A stretch of DNA of 64,000 bases, from the NCBI RefSeq assembly GCF_023243075.1, contig NZ_JALKFZ020000003.1, forward strand, positions 62,001-126,000. The letters are read 5' to 3'. The translations under genes were made by a program, and so were the position numbers. This DNA comes from Frankia sp. AiPa1 (GTDB taxonomy: Bacteria > Actinomycetota > Actinomycetes > Frankiales > Frankiaceae). The notes below the pieces were generated by a model that had not been told where the DNA came from, searched no databases, and was given only the letters and a program-made list of their open reading frames with translations. Below, one piece after another: positions 32,793-43,233 of the stretch (positions are counted from its first letter, which is position 1; each line of letters begins with the position of its first letter).

Positions 32793-35700
32793 GTGGATCT
32801 CGACGCCCTGAAAGCGCATCTCCTGAGCCTGGGTGATCCACCGACACTGCGGGCCGCGGACACCGAACTGCCCGCGCAGCTACGCGCCATGCTGGCCACC
32901 TTCCCGGACGGTGTCTGCCAGGCCGCAGCGGGCAGCGGGCGACCCGAGGTGGACGCCGGGCGCAGGACGCTCACGCTGACACTCACCTGGGCGTCGCCGG
33001 CCTGGCCCGTCGGCGCCGCCGCGACCCTGGCGGTGACGGGCGTGTCGGTGACCGTGACGAACCAGGGCCTGGTCACCCTCACCCTCGGCGGCACGTTCGA
33101 CACGGTGCAGGTCGCGTCGACGGTCACCGCGGACGACCTCGGGCAGCTGACCGCCGCCGTGCGGCCGGTGCGCCCAGGCGCTTTCGCCGCGCAGCTGGAG
33201 AAGCTCGGCAGGCGCCTCGGCGGTGACACCGGCTGGCAGGAGGCGAAGGACGGGCTGCACGCGTTCGCCTTCGACCCCGCGGATATCGCCGGCATTGATT
33301 ACCGCCTCATCGAGAAAGCGGCTGCCGAACCGGTCGCCTATGAGGTGGACGCCATGGCGATCGTGGCCTCGCTCACCATCAGGGCGCTGCCGCTCGATAT
33401 CGGCGTGTGGTTTCCCCATCTGGCCCTCACCGGCACGTTGACGGATGCACGACCGATCCCGGTCCGGTCGTTGCTGGAGTCGTTCGGCATACCCGGGGGT
33501 GAGGTGCCCGAGGCCCTGGCCGTCAGCGAGCTGTCGTTCGCCGCCGTCCTCGGGGACGAGTACCTCCTGCGGATGACGGCCACGGGTGACTGGCCGATCG
33601 GCGGTCCCCTCGCGATCAGATCTCTGTCTCTCTACGTCTATTACGCTGCCGCCGCGGGATTCACGGCCCGGGTCGGGGGCACGGTGTCGATCGGCTCCGC
33701 GCTGAGTATCGCCATCTCGGCCGGGAAGGTCGGCGGCGCGCAGGGCGGCTGGGCCTTCAGCGGCGGCCTCACGGCAGGCGAGACCCTCGGCATGGCGGAG
33801 GTGATCGACGCACTGGGGCTGATCGACGTGCCCGGACCGGTCAGATCCCTCGAACTCACCACCCTGACGCTTTCGTACACCACCGGTTCGGCCGCCCTCG
33901 ACTTCGTCTGCGAGGGAGACCTGACCATCGCGGACGGGGTCAGGGCCACGCTCCGGGTGACGGTGACCCACGACGGCTCGACCACGCGGTACGGCGGAAT
34001 GCTCGACGTCAACGGCTTCGACTTCGAGGTCGACTTCGACGAGGAGAAATCCGGCGCCGACATCCTCGTCGCCACGTATCACGGTGCCGCGGAGGGCACC
34101 GAGATCGTTCTGCGGGACTGGGTCGCGCATTTCTCCGCGGACCTTGCGGCAGACGTTCCCGACAGCCTGCGGATCGGGCTGAAGGACGCCAAGTTCGTGC
34201 GGGTGAAACCCGCGGGCGGTCCGGCCCGGTTCTGCGTCGGTGTCGACCTCTCGGCGGGTTTCGACCTTTCCCAGCTTCCGCTCGTCGGCGGGTTCCTGTC
34301 GACGTTCGGAACGGTGAGTGTGGAGAACCTTCAGGTCCTCTACAGCTCCGGAGTCTTCGACGCCCAGACGGTCGCATCGGTCAACCGGCTGCTCGGGCCG
34401 GCGAAGGTGGTGGCCCTTCCACCGGCGGGGTTGGCGGCGGGTGTCGCCGCGCTGGCCGAGCTGCGGATCGGGAAGGAGACCACATCGGTCGCTCTCGGCG
34501 TGCCACCCTCGAGCACCGGCGGCGGCGAACTCTCCGGCACCTCCGGCACCCCGAGCACGTCCAGTACCCCGAGTACGTCCAGTACCCCCGATCCGTCCAA
34601 TGCGCCCGACACCTCCGGGACGGGTGCCTCCAGCGTCCACTGGGTGTCGGTGCAGAAGCAGCTCGGCATCGTCCACCTCGACCGGGTAGGGGTGCAGTAC
34701 CAGCACAATGTGCTGCTGTTCGCGCTGGACGCGTCGGTCGCCCTCGGCCCGCTGGCCCTCTCGCTCGACGGTCTGGCGGTCGGCTCCCGGCTGGACAGGT
34801 TCGCGCCGACGTTCCGCCTCGACGGCCTCGGGATCGGTTACAGCGCCGCCCCGGTGGAGATCTCCGGCGCGCTGCTGCACCTGCCCGACGACCAGCTTCC
34901 CGACACGGTGGCGTTCCAGTACGACGGCACGGCCACGGTCGGCCTGCAGAGCTTCTCGCTGGCGGGTCTCGGTTCGTACGCGCAGCTCAAGGATGGCGCG
35001 CCGTCGCTGTTCGTCTTCGCCCAGCTGGAGGCTCCGCTGGGCGGGCCGCCGCCGGTGCTGGTCACCGGGCTGATGGCCGGGTTCGGCTTCAACCGGGAGC
35101 TGACCCTGCCGAGCCCCCGGGAGGTCTCCGGCTTCCCGCTGCTGAGCCTGCACAAGCAGGGCCCCGACTCCGGGCACAAGCCCTCCCACGTGCTCGACGT
35201 CCTGGAAGGGCGTGAGCCGGCGGTGGCCGGCAGCCAGCCGCGGCGGTGGATCGCCCCCCGCGAAGGCTCGTACTGGCTGGCCCTCGGGGTGGAGTTCACC
35301 GTGGCCGAGGTGGTGAACGCCAAGGTGCTGCTGGCCGCGGAGATCGGCGCGGAGCTGGCGCTGGCCGTGCTGGGCCTCGCGACGATCCAACTGCCGCTGC
35401 CCACCGAGTCCGCCAGCACCACCTACGTCTACGCGGAGCTGGGCGTGGAGGCCGTCATCCGGCCCATCCAGGGCAGCGTCGAGATCGCCGCTCAGCTATC
35501 CCCAGCCTCGTACGTGCTGACGCCCGCCTGCCACCTCACCGGCGGGTTCGCCGCCGCGACCTGGTTCGGGCCCAACCCCCACGCCGGGCAGTTCGTGGTC
35601 ACCCTCGGCGGCTACCACCCCGCGTTCAAGCGACCTTCCTACTATCCCGACGCGCCACGGCTGGGGATCGACTGGGCGGTCAGCGGCAACGTCTCGATCA

Positions 35701-36851
35701 AGGCCCAGGCGTATCTGGCCGTCACACCGTCGTGCGCGATGGCGGGCGCGCGGCTCGAGGTCCTCTTCCACGAGGGCCCCATCCGGGCCTGGTTCACGGC
35801 GCAGGCCGACGTGCTGCTGTCCTGGCGGCCGTTCTCCTTCGACGCGCGCATCTCGGTGAGCATCGGCGCGTCGGGCAGCATCAACCTGGGGATCCTGCAC
35901 GTCACGCTCAGCGGTTCGGTCGGGGCCACCCTGCACCTGTGGGGGCCGCCGACCGGCGGTGCGGTCACCGCGCACTTCCCCCTCATCGACGTCACCGTCA
36001 GCTTCGGCGGCTCCCGCGGGGGAGCCGAGGCCGAGGCACTGGGGTGGGACGTGTTCGCCAGCATGCTCCCGAAGCCGGCGGACGTCGTCACCATCGCGCC
36101 GGTCTCCGGCGTCGACAACGCCACGGAGGACCCAGGCGCGGGCGGCGCGGGCGGCAGCGTGGGAGGCAAGGTGTGGCAGGCACGTGCCCGGGACCTGCGC
36201 CTGTTCACCCAGTCCGCCGTGCCGGCCAGCCATCTGCGCACGGGTGACGCGCCCCTGGCCTCGGCCGATCCCGGGGACGGTCCCCTGGTCGACGTGCGCC
36301 CCATGGATCGCACCGGCCTGGTCGGTGAGCACCGGCTGCGACTCTTCTACGCGGATCGGACCGCGTCGACGGACGGCTGGACGTTCACCGCCCGCACCCG
36401 GGGCCTGCCCGCGTCACTGTGGGGTGCCCCACCGACCCCGTTCAGCCACACACCGTCCGGACCCAGCGCCGAGGTGCTGCCGGACCGGCCGGTCGGCTTC
36501 GACGTCCAGGCGCCCCGGCCGGAGCTTGCCGCCTCACGCGGGGTTTTCCCGCTCAGCGAGTACAGCGCGGACGAGCTGCCGCCCGGCCTGTCGCCGCTGC
36601 CCCGTGAGCCGGCCGCCAACCGCGACCACGTCGGTGCGCCCGACCCGTCCTGCGTGGACCTTCTCGGGCGCCTCGACCGCGGCGACGCGAGGAGCGGGCG
36701 CGACGCGATGTACGCCGCCCTGACCGACGCCAAGCTGCTCGCCGACCTCGACGACAGCGCCCTGGCGGGCCTCGCGGCGGGCGCGGCCCACTTCTACAGC
36801 CAGGCACCCATGATCCAGAGCACCGTCCAGGACGCGGGGAGCAGTGGATGA
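32793..36851 (+). CDS. Giant DUF6603-like protein
   Basis: A 1352-residue protein rich in beta-strand patterns (alternating hydrophobics, many Gly). The segment GGPPPVLVTGLMAGFGFNRELTL region (about 750-770), followed by LPSPREVSGFPLL, and GSYWLALGVEFTVAEVV resemble DUF6603 proteins of actinobacteria and myxobacteria as I remember them. A Thr/Ser/Pro linker with near-tandem TPSTSS repeats (about 575-615) separates an N-terminal half of repeated beta domains from the DUF6603-like half. There is no signal peptide and no transmembrane helix. GTG 32793 has AAAGGG about 6 nt upstream. The stop overlaps the next start (ATGA). Function is unknown. Confidence 0.75.
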   Translation: MDLDALKAHLLSLGDPPTLRAADTELPAQLRAMLATFPDGVCQAAAGSGRPEVDAGRRTLTLTLTWASPAWPVGAAATLAVTGVSVTVTNQGLVTLTLGGTFDTVQVASTVTADDLGQLTAAVRPVRPGAFAAQLEKLGRRLGGDTGWQEAKDGLHAFAFDPADIAGIDYRLIEKAAAEPVAYEVDAMAIVASLTIRALPLDIGVWFPHLALTGTLTDARPIPVRSLLESFGIPGGEVPEALAVSELSFAAVLGDEYLLRMTATGDWPIGGPLAIRSLSLYVYYAAAAGFTARVGGTVSIGSALSIAISAGKVGGAQGGWAFSGGLTAGETLGMAEVIDALGLIDVPGPVRSLELTTLTLSYTTGSAALDFVCEGDLTIADGVRATLRVTVTHDGSTTRYGGMLDVNGFDFEVDFDEEKSGADILVATYHGAAEGTEIVLRDWVAHFSADLAADVPDSLRIGLKDAKFVRVKPAGGPARFCVGVDLSAGFDLSQLPLVGGFLSTFGTVSVENLQVLYSSGVFDAQTVASVNRLLGPAKVVALPPAGLAAGVAALAELRIGKETTSVALGVPPSSTGGGELSGTSGTPSTSSTPSTSSTPDPSNAPDTSGTGASSVHWVSVQKQLGIVHLDRVGVQYQHNVLLFALDASVALGPLALSLDGLAVGSRLDRFAPTFRLDGLGIGYSAAPVEISGALLHLPDDQLPDTVAFQYDGTATVGLQSFSLAGLGSYAQLKDGAPSLFVFAQLEAPLGGPPPVLVTGLMAGFGFNRELTLPSPREVSGFPLLSLHKQGPDSGHKPSHVLDVLEGREPAVAGSQPRRWIAPREGSYWLALGVEFTVAEVVNAKVLLAAEIGAELALAVLGLATIQLPLPTESASTTYVYAELGVEAVIRPIQGSVEIAAQLSPASYVLTPACHLTGGFAAATWFGPNPHAGQFVVTLGGYHPAFKRPSYYPDAPRLGIDWAVSGNVSIKAQAYLAVTPSCAMAGARLEVLFHEGPIRAWFTAQADVLLSWRPFSFDARISVSIGASGSINLGILHVTLSGSVGATLHLWGPPTGGAVTAHFPLIDVTVSFGGSRGGAEAEALGWDVFASMLPKPADVVTIAPVSGVDNATEDPGAGGAGGSVGGKVWQARARDLRLFTQSAVPASHLRTGDAPLASADPGDGPLVDVRPMDRTGLVGEHRLRLFYADRTASTDGWTFTARTRGLPASLWGAPPTPFSHTPSGPSAEVLPDRPVGFDVQAPRPELAASRGVFPLSEYSADELPPGLSPLPREPAANRDHVGAPDPSCVDLLGRLDRGDARSGRDAMYAALTDAKLLADLDDSALAGLAAGAAHFYSQAPMIQSTVQDAGSSG

Positions 36852-39259
36852 GCCCGAGCCCGCAACACCCCGCCCGCGACACGATCCCCCTGGGGGACAT
36901 CGAGCTGCACGACCACTATCTGCCCGCCCTGGCCGCCGGCGACTACCGGATCGAGGTCACCCACACCCTGCGCGGCGGGGCGCAGGGCGGCGCGTCGGTC
37001 GTCGGTGGGCCGTTCACGGCCGTCCAGAGGTTCACCGTCCGTGGCCCGCAGGTGCGGATCGACGCCGACGCGGTGGTCGCCGTGCAGCCTCCCGACGCCT
37101 CGAGCGGCAGGTTCGCGGAGGTCCTGCCGCATGTGGTGCTCGGCGACCCCATGCTGGCCTGGGAACGCCCCCTGACCGGGGCGTCGCGCGACACCCCGTG
37201 GCTGGCACTGCTGGTGCTCACAGACTCCCAGCTCATCGGCGGCACCACCGCCCCGACCCGCACCATCTCCGCCACCGTGGCGGACTTCCTGGCCGACGAC
37301 CCCGCCGTGCTCAAGCCCGCGCTGACCGTGGAGTCCGACGTCGGCCTCGGTGACGGTTGCGTGTACATCCAGGTCGCGGCGGCCGAGTTCCAGGCGGTGG
37401 CGCCTCGGTTGGACGAGCTGCGCTTCCTCGCCCACTGCCGCGGTGCCAACACCGGGGACCGGCCCATCCTGGGCCTGCAGGAGGACGGGCTGTTCTCCGT
37501 CATCGTCGCCAACCGCTTCCCGGCCGCCGCCCCACCCGCCCCACCCGCCCCATCCGGCACCGACCCCGGGACGGGCACGAAGAACATCGTGCATCTCGTC
37601 TCCCTGGAGGGCCATGAGCGGATCCTCGTGGGCGCGCCGGACTTCCGGGGCCGCTCCTCGGTGGCGCTGCTGTCCCTGTGCAGCTGGTCGTTCCAGGCCC
37701 AGCCCGACCGCGACGCGGACTTCGCCGACCTCGCCGAGGGACTCACCCGCACGCCGTCCGGCACCCGGGCCGGGCGCGACGAGATGTGGCTGCGACTGCC
37801 CGTCCCCTCGCAGGCCACCGACACCGCCGCCCGGCGGCAGGTGGCCCGCCGGCTCGGCGACGGATACCTGCCATTGCCCTACCTGACCCGTTCGGGCGAG
37901 GCCACCTATGGCTGGTACCGAGGGCCGCTCACCCCCGTGCTGCCCGCGGTCACCGACACCGCGGCGCGGGCCACCACCGCCGACGCGCTCATCGCCTACG
38001 ACCCGGCCTGGGGCAGCTTCGACCTGTCGCTGGCCGCCGCGTTCGAGACCGGCCGGGCCCTCGCCCTCGCCGACGCCCCCTTCGCCCAGCACCTGCTCGC
38101 GCTCAAGCACGCCGCCCGGAACCTGGTGGACACCCTGCACCACCAGGCCACCAGCACCCACCTGCAGCAGGTCGAGCAGGGCGGCGGGCGCACCCGGCCG
38201 GGGACGGCACGCGCGGCGTTCGGCGCGCTGCTCGACGGCCATCTGCTCACCGCCCTCGGCGCACCACCGGGCCGGCCGAGCGCCGCGTGGTCCCCGCCGG
38301 CACCTGCCGCGCCGTCCGCCGACCCGGCCGGCGGGCTCGAGGCCGTACTGCGATCCGACGCCACCCGGGTCGCCCTCGCCACGGCGATGAATGACGACGA
38401 TGGCCTCGGGGATCTCCTCACCCCGGTCGCGGACTGGCTCGGGCGGCTCCTGCTGCTCCACCCCGTGCCGTTCACCCACCTGGTGCCCGACGAACGGATG
38501 CTGCCGCGCGAGTCGTCGCGTTTCTTCCACCTCGACCCCAGCTGGCTCGACGCCCTGGTCTCCGGTGCCCTCAGCATCGGCGCGCAGTCCAGTCGGGACA
38601 CCCGCCAGGACCAGATCGTCGCCGCCACCATCCGGGCCGCGGCGGCGCGGAAGGCGGCAGGGTACCGCGCGACGCAGCGTGCCCCCTCGCCGCAGGACCC
38701 CTCGCCGCAGGACCCCGCGGCTGAGGACGCCGGGCCTGGGGACGACGTCGTTTTCGGGCCGGTCGCCGGTCTGCTGCTGCGTTCGGCGCTCGTCTCCGGC
38801 TGGCCGAACCTGGCCGTCCGCGCCAGCGACGCGGCGGGTGCGCCGCTGCCGATCCTGCGGATGGACCACCTCTCGCCCACCGTGCTGCTGTGCCTGTTCG
38901 ACGGCCTGCCCGCGGCCGTCGAGCTGAGGGAGCCCCAGGAGGGCTTCCGGTTTGGCGTCGAAGACCACGGCCTGATCCCGCTGCGAAACCTGCTGGCCCG
39001 GCCGCACACAGGTGGGGGCGACCGCCCGCTCGGCGAGCAGATCGGCCCCGACGTCACCTTCCCCGTCCTGGACCATCTCCGGGCCGGTGCCGGCGGCCGG
39101 ATCCTGGATCTCGGCTCGCTCATCCCCGCGCTGACGGCGGCGCTGGACGCCGCGCACGGTACCGCCGTCGGCCCCCTCGGCCCCGCCGACCTGGCCCTGC
39201 AGATGGTCAAGGTCCCCGAGGCCATCCGCTTCACCGGCCCGAACGGAGACCCAGGTTGA
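36848..39259 (+). CDS. Large hypothetical protein (803 aa) coupled to the DUF6603-like gene
   Basis: Not assigned to a known family. It begins with DIELHDHYLPALAAGDY and IEVTHTLRGG, a beta-rich start that may bind a partner, and continues with VLGDPMLAWERPLTG, PWLALLVLTDSQLIGG and YLPLPYLTRSGEATYGWYRG, a helical middle (LALKHAARNLVDTLHHQA) and a C-terminal LSPTVLLCLFDGLPAAVEL. It contains a 15-bp tandem repeat (SPQDPSPQDP, 38692-38721). No signal or membrane segment. ATG 36848 overlaps the upstream stop by 4 bp, and its own stop overlaps the next TTG by 4 bp. Strict coupling suggests that the three products form a complex in fixed ratio. Confidence 0.75.
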   Translation: MSPSPQHPARDTIPLGDIELHDHYLPALAAGDYRIEVTHTLRGGAQGGASVVGGPFTAVQRFTVRGPQVRIDADAVVAVQPPDASSGRFAEVLPHVVLGDPMLAWERPLTGASRDTPWLALLVLTDSQLIGGTTAPTRTISATVADFLADDPAVLKPALTVESDVGLGDGCVYIQVAAAEFQAVAPRLDELRFLAHCRGANTGDRPILGLQEDGLFSVIVANRFPAAAPPAPPAPSGTDPGTGTKNIVHLVSLEGHERILVGAPDFRGRSSVALLSLCSWSFQAQPDRDADFADLAEGLTRTPSGTRAGRDEMWLRLPVPSQATDTAARRQVARRLGDGYLPLPYLTRSGEATYGWYRGPLTPVLPAVTDTAARATTADALIAYDPAWGSFDLSLAAAFETGRALALADAPFAQHLLALKHAARNLVDTLHHQATSTHLQQVEQGGGRTRPGTARAAFGALLDGHLLTALGAPPGRPSAAWSPPAPAAPSADPAGGLEAVLRSDATRVALATAMNDDDGLGDLLTPVADWLGRLLLLHPVPFTHLVPDERMLPRESSRFFHLDPSWLDALVSGALSIGAQSSRDTRQDQIVAATIRAAAARKAAGYRATQRAPSPQDPSPQDPAAEDAGPGDDVVFGPVAGLLLRSALVSGWPNLAVRASDAAGAPLPILRMDHLSPTVLLCLFDGLPAAVELREPQEGFRFGVEDHGLIPLRNLLARPHTGGGDRPLGEQIGPDVTFPVLDHLRAGAGGRILDLGSLIPALTAALDAAHGTAVGPLGPADLALQMVKVPEAIRFTGPNGDPG

Positions 39260-42200
39260 CCACCAGCCCCGCGCTCGTCGTCCCCGTGGACCTCGACGTC
39301 CTCGTGGTCAACCGGGCCCTCCAGGGCCGCGACGCCTTCCGCAGCTGGCAGCACACCTACCTGGCGCTGGATGACTACCTGAGCCCGGAGCCGGACGGGG
39401 GGGACCGCCAGAGCAACGACCCGGTGCACAGCCACACCGGCGTCCACCTGCACTGGACCCTGCCCCGGGGGCTGCGCCACGGCGTGCAGGACCCGGCCAC
39501 CGGTGAGATCCGCTACCCGCTGGTGCCCAACCGCTGGCTGGTGATCCGCGTCAGCGGTACCGGCACCCGCCTTGCCCGAGCGTGGGTGATCGAAAGCGAC
39601 TGTCCGTACAGCCCGCGGGCGCAGGACGACGGGCACGACCTGGCGCGCTCCAGCCCCTACCTGGTCGACGCCACCATCCTGCGGGCCTGGCAGGCCAGCC
39701 CGGACCCCTACCGCAACACCATGGACCCCGACGTCGGGCAGGTCCAGATCGGTCTGGCCTTCGGGCACACCGACACCCCATGGACGGAACGCTCCGGCCG
39801 GGACCCCCTGTTCCTCACCGCCATGGCCAGCGGGGACCCGTACTTCACCACCTACACCCCGCACAACACCAACGTCTTCTCCTTCCTCGACGACCTCTCC
39901 GATCTCACGTCCGCCACCACCCTCGGCTACCGGGTCATCGGCTGGTACTCCGATCCGGCCGCCGACGTCCTCGCTTCCCGCCCGCCCGGCGCCTCCTATG
40001 CCGACCAGCTCGCGCACCTCGGCTGGCAGGATCCCCGCCTGACCGGCGAGGCCGATCACGACGGCGCGGTCAGCCCGGTCACCCGCAGCCTGTACGCCGG
40101 TACCGCCCTGACCATCGGCTGGGATCCCGCCGCGAGCGCCGCGCCCGTCCCGGACCCGCTGGACACGATCCAGGACAACGGCGCGCTGAGCATCGCTCTG
40201 GGCAACACCACCGAGGACGCCTTCACCGCCCTCGCCGGCCAGGCGCTGCACGCGACCGGCGCCGCGCCGACCGCCGCCGACGTGGCGCTGCTGCGCGCGT
40301 TCCTGCACGACCTGCTCACCGTCGCCGAGGAGAAGGGCGGCGACGAGCGGGTACGCCGGCAGGTCCACGACGCCTCGTTCGCCGCGTCGGCCGGCGGCCA
40401 TCGCTGGACGGTCACCCCGCCCCCCGCCGACCCCTCGTCCGCCGACCCCTCGTCCGGCGGCAGCCCGTCCGCTGGCAGTGCGTCCGCCGAGGCCGCGGCG
40501 CCGCGGCCGTTCGTTCCGCCGGCCTGGCTGGCCACGCTCAACGACGATCAGCGTCAGCTCGACGAGCGGCTCGGCGAGCTGCGGGACCTCCAGTGGCGGC
40601 TCAACGCCCTGTGGCTGAAGAACGGGATCGCGGGGGCGTCGATGTTCCCGCCCGACGACGTCCCCGACCAGGACCTGATGGTGCGGGAGCTCGACGCCGA
40701 GCAGGAGGGATCCCTCGCCCACACGCTGCGTCTGCGCACCGCCCAGGTGCGGGAACTGGCCGCGAAGGTCCCCCAGCCCGACCACACCCAGCCCCACGCC
40801 AACGCCCATGACGCTTTCCTCGCCGGGGTCGGGGCCTTCGCCGCGGCGAAGGGGCTGGGCGGGGGCGCCGAGCTCAAGGCCGTCCCGCGCCCCCCATACG
40901 CGCAGAGCAACAACCCCGTGGTGAGCCTGTCGGGAATACTGCCCCCGGCGGACGCGACCGTTCCCGATCAGCCCCTACCCGTGCGACCACTCACCGCCGA
41001 CGGCGCCGCGCTGATCAGTGCCGTCACGGTCGCGGGCACGACGATCACCGCGGTACCCGGCCGCGGACCGGTGCCCGCCGTCGCGGGTCTCGATGCCTTC
41101 CCGCCCGAGGTACCCGGGCTGTTCGCGGAGTACTTCCTGCTCGATCCCGGCAACGCCGCGGCGCTGGCCGCCGCCGCCGGACTGCCCTCGGAGCAGGTCG
41201 CTGCCGTCCTGGGCGCCCATCCACCCGCCGCCTACATTGGCACCCTCCCAGGGCTGGGTCTCGAAGCCTGGACCCAGCCCTGGGAGCCGCTGTTCATGGA
41301 GTGGAAGATCTCCTACCGGCACATCCCCCACACCGTGGGCGGGCGGCGCTGCTGGACCTTCGACGGCACCGACTACCGCTTCACCCCGCAGGGCCTCGAC
41401 ATCCCCCTGGACCGGGTCACCGTCACGGGCGTCTGCGCGCTCGGCCCGCACCCCCGGAGCCTGTTCGCCGCCAGGCTGAAGGAGTACATCGCCCAGCACG
41501 GCACCGACGACCAGCGTGACCAGCTCGACGTCTGGCTCGCCGCGATCGGCGACTGGGGACTGCTCGCCCAGGAACTCACCGGCTTCAACGATCGCCTGGC
41601 CGCCCGCGACCTGCGCGCCTTTCGCCGCCCTACGACCGACGACGCCGACTTTCCCGACGTCGCCGGCCTCGTCGGCTACCCGGACGCCGCCACCGAGGAC
41701 GGCCTGCCCGCGCGTTACCGCGGCCGGGTCAGCACCGTCCCATACCTGCCCGGCAGCGCCAGCGCCCCCTTCCACGAGACCCGGCAGGGGCAGATCTGCG
41801 TCGAGGAGCTCTTCCTCTACGACAAGTTCGGCCGAGTCCTGGACGTCGTGAGCGCCGACACCCAGAGCGGTGGCCTGCACGACTACCGCAACTTCCCGCT
41901 CACCGTCGACACCGCCCTCGCCGCCCGGACCTCGCTGACGCCCACGATCGCCTCCGTCGCCCAGCTACCCCCGCGCCCCCTGCAACCCGCCCGGCTCGAC
42001 TTCGACCTCCTGGACGCCCAGACGGGTACGCGCATCGTCGGCACCGCGGCCGACCCCAGCCCCATCCGAGGCTGGATCCTGCCCAACCATCTCGACCACA
42101 GCCTGCTGCTCTATGACCCGGCGGGGCTTCTGCTCGGCACCTTCCGGCTGCTCACCGGAGCCGACGGCCGGCGCACCGGCCAGTGGGAGCCTCCGCCCGG

Positions 42201-43167
42201 CAGCGCCCTGTCCACCCCGGACCAGCTCGCCGCCCACGCCCCCGAGATCGCCGCCCTCATCGGTTCCCCGAAGCTCGCCGCGGAGGCGAACGTCACGGCC
42301 TTCCTCGACGTCATCGACTCCACCCTGTGGACCACCGACCCGCTCGGCCGGCGCGCCGACCAGAACCTGTCCCTCCTGCTCGGGCGCCCGCTGGCCCTCG
42401 TCCGTGCGCAGCTCCGGCTGACCCTCGAGGCACCCCCCATCCGCGACACCGGATGGGCCGCCACCCTCGACCCGCCGCCGCCGGCCTTCACCAGCGATCA
42501 GTTCGAGATCCGCCTCGGCGACGTGGCCGCCCGCGACGACGGCCTCATCGGCTACTACACCACCGACCCGCACGGGGCCTATGACTACGACCGTTTCCAC
42601 AGCGTCACCGCCCCCGATGACCAGCAGGACTACACCACCCAGATCGGGCCGCCCGGCGCCGCGTCCGCCGGAGCAGCGCCTGCCGGAACTGTGTCTGCTG
42701 GCAGCTACGTCTCGCTGACGTTCGGTGACCCGGCGCCCACTCGGCTGCTCCTGCTCCTCGATCCTCGTGCCCCCGTCCACGCCACCAGCGGCATCACCCC
42801 CACCGCCACCGTGACCGTCCCGCCTCAGCACACCGACGACGCGCTGCGCCACCTGCAGGCGCTCTTCCGTTTCGGTCCCGTCCTCACCACCGAACACGCT
42901 TCGAACAGCCCGCCCGGCTCTGACCCGGACCCCGACCCGGACCCCGGCTCTGACCCAGGCCCCGACCCCGGTTCCGGTTCCGGGATCCTCGCCTTCCCTC
43001 GGCCGGCCGAGAGGAACGGCTCGTGGTCCTGGCTGCGTCCGGCGCCCGGTGAGGCGCCCTGGGTGCCGTACGCGCTGGTCCCGGCACCGCTGGAGGCGCG
43101 GTTCCCGGACAGCACCGTTCTTCTCGAAGATGGCCTGCTTCGCTTCCTCACCGATCCGGAGCAGTAG
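39256..43167 (+). CDS. Giant hypothetical protein (1303 aa), third coupled gene
   Basis: No family recognised. The N-terminus has VVPVDLDVLVVNRALQG, SHTGVHLHWTLPRGLRHG and YPLVPNRWLVIRVSG. A helical segment (LDERLGELRDLQWRLNALW, about 435-455) follows a Pro/Ser linker of PADPSS/SAGS units. Further on come GLEAWTQPWEPLFMEWKI, CVEELFLYDKFGRVLDVVS (a conserved-looking block) and GWILPNHLDHSLLLYDPAG. Near the C-terminus an Asp/Pro repeat (DPDPDPDPGSDPGPD, about 1220-1240) precedes the last 70 residues. The start is TTG 39256 with GGAG 7 nt upstream, overlapping the previous stop as TTGA. Cytosolic by sequence; possibly a scaffold. Confidence 0.75.
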   Translation: MTTSPALVVPVDLDVLVVNRALQGRDAFRSWQHTYLALDDYLSPEPDGGDRQSNDPVHSHTGVHLHWTLPRGLRHGVQDPATGEIRYPLVPNRWLVIRVSGTGTRLARAWVIESDCPYSPRAQDDGHDLARSSPYLVDATILRAWQASPDPYRNTMDPDVGQVQIGLAFGHTDTPWTERSGRDPLFLTAMASGDPYFTTYTPHNTNVFSFLDDLSDLTSATTLGYRVIGWYSDPAADVLASRPPGASYADQLAHLGWQDPRLTGEADHDGAVSPVTRSLYAGTALTIGWDPAASAAPVPDPLDTIQDNGALSIALGNTTEDAFTALAGQALHATGAAPTAADVALLRAFLHDLLTVAEEKGGDERVRRQVHDASFAASAGGHRWTVTPPPADPSSADPSSGGSPSAGSASAEAAAPRPFVPPAWLATLNDDQRQLDERLGELRDLQWRLNALWLKNGIAGASMFPPDDVPDQDLMVRELDAEQEGSLAHTLRLRTAQVRELAAKVPQPDHTQPHANAHDAFLAGVGAFAAAKGLGGGAELKAVPRPPYAQSNNPVVSLSGILPPADATVPDQPLPVRPLTADGAALISAVTVAGTTITAVPGRGPVPAVAGLDAFPPEVPGLFAEYFLLDPGNAAALAAAAGLPSEQVAAVLGAHPPAAYIGTLPGLGLEAWTQPWEPLFMEWKISYRHIPHTVGGRRCWTFDGTDYRFTPQGLDIPLDRVTVTGVCALGPHPRSLFAARLKEYIAQHGTDDQRDQLDVWLAAIGDWGLLAQELTGFNDRLAARDLRAFRRPTTDDADFPDVAGLVGYPDAATEDGLPARYRGRVSTVPYLPGSASAPFHETRQGQICVEELFLYDKFGRVLDVVSADTQSGGLHDYRNFPLTVDTALAARTSLTPTIASVAQLPPRPLQPARLDFDLLDAQTGTRIVGTAADPSPIRGWILPNHLDHSLLLYDPAGLLLGTFRLLTGADGRRTGQWEPPPGSALSTPDQLAAHAPEIAALIGSPKLAAEANVTAFLDVIDSTLWTTDPLGRRADQNLSLLLGRPLALVRAQLRLTLEAPPIRDTGWAATLDPPPPAFTSDQFEIRLGDVAARDDGLIGYYTTDPHGAYDYDRFHSVTAPDDQQDYTTQIGPPGAASAGAAPAGTVSAGSYVSLTFGDPAPTRLLLLLDPRAPVHATSGITPTATVTVPPQHTDDALRHLQALFRFGPVLTTEHASNSPPGSDPDPDPDPGSDPGPDPGSGSGILAFPRPAERNGSWSWLRPAPGEAPWVPYALVPAPLEARFPDSTVLLEDGLLRFLTDPEQ

Positions 43168-43233
43168 CAACGCCCCTTCCCCGACGCACGTCAGCCGCCG
43201 CCGCATGCCACGGCATTCCAGGAGGATTTCGCC

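Noticed and set aside
32880..35390. 836-codon minus-strand open frame opposite the DUF6603-like gene
   Set aside because: Arg/Gln/His-rich antisense translation with no motifs; the plus-strand gene has a good SD and coupling.
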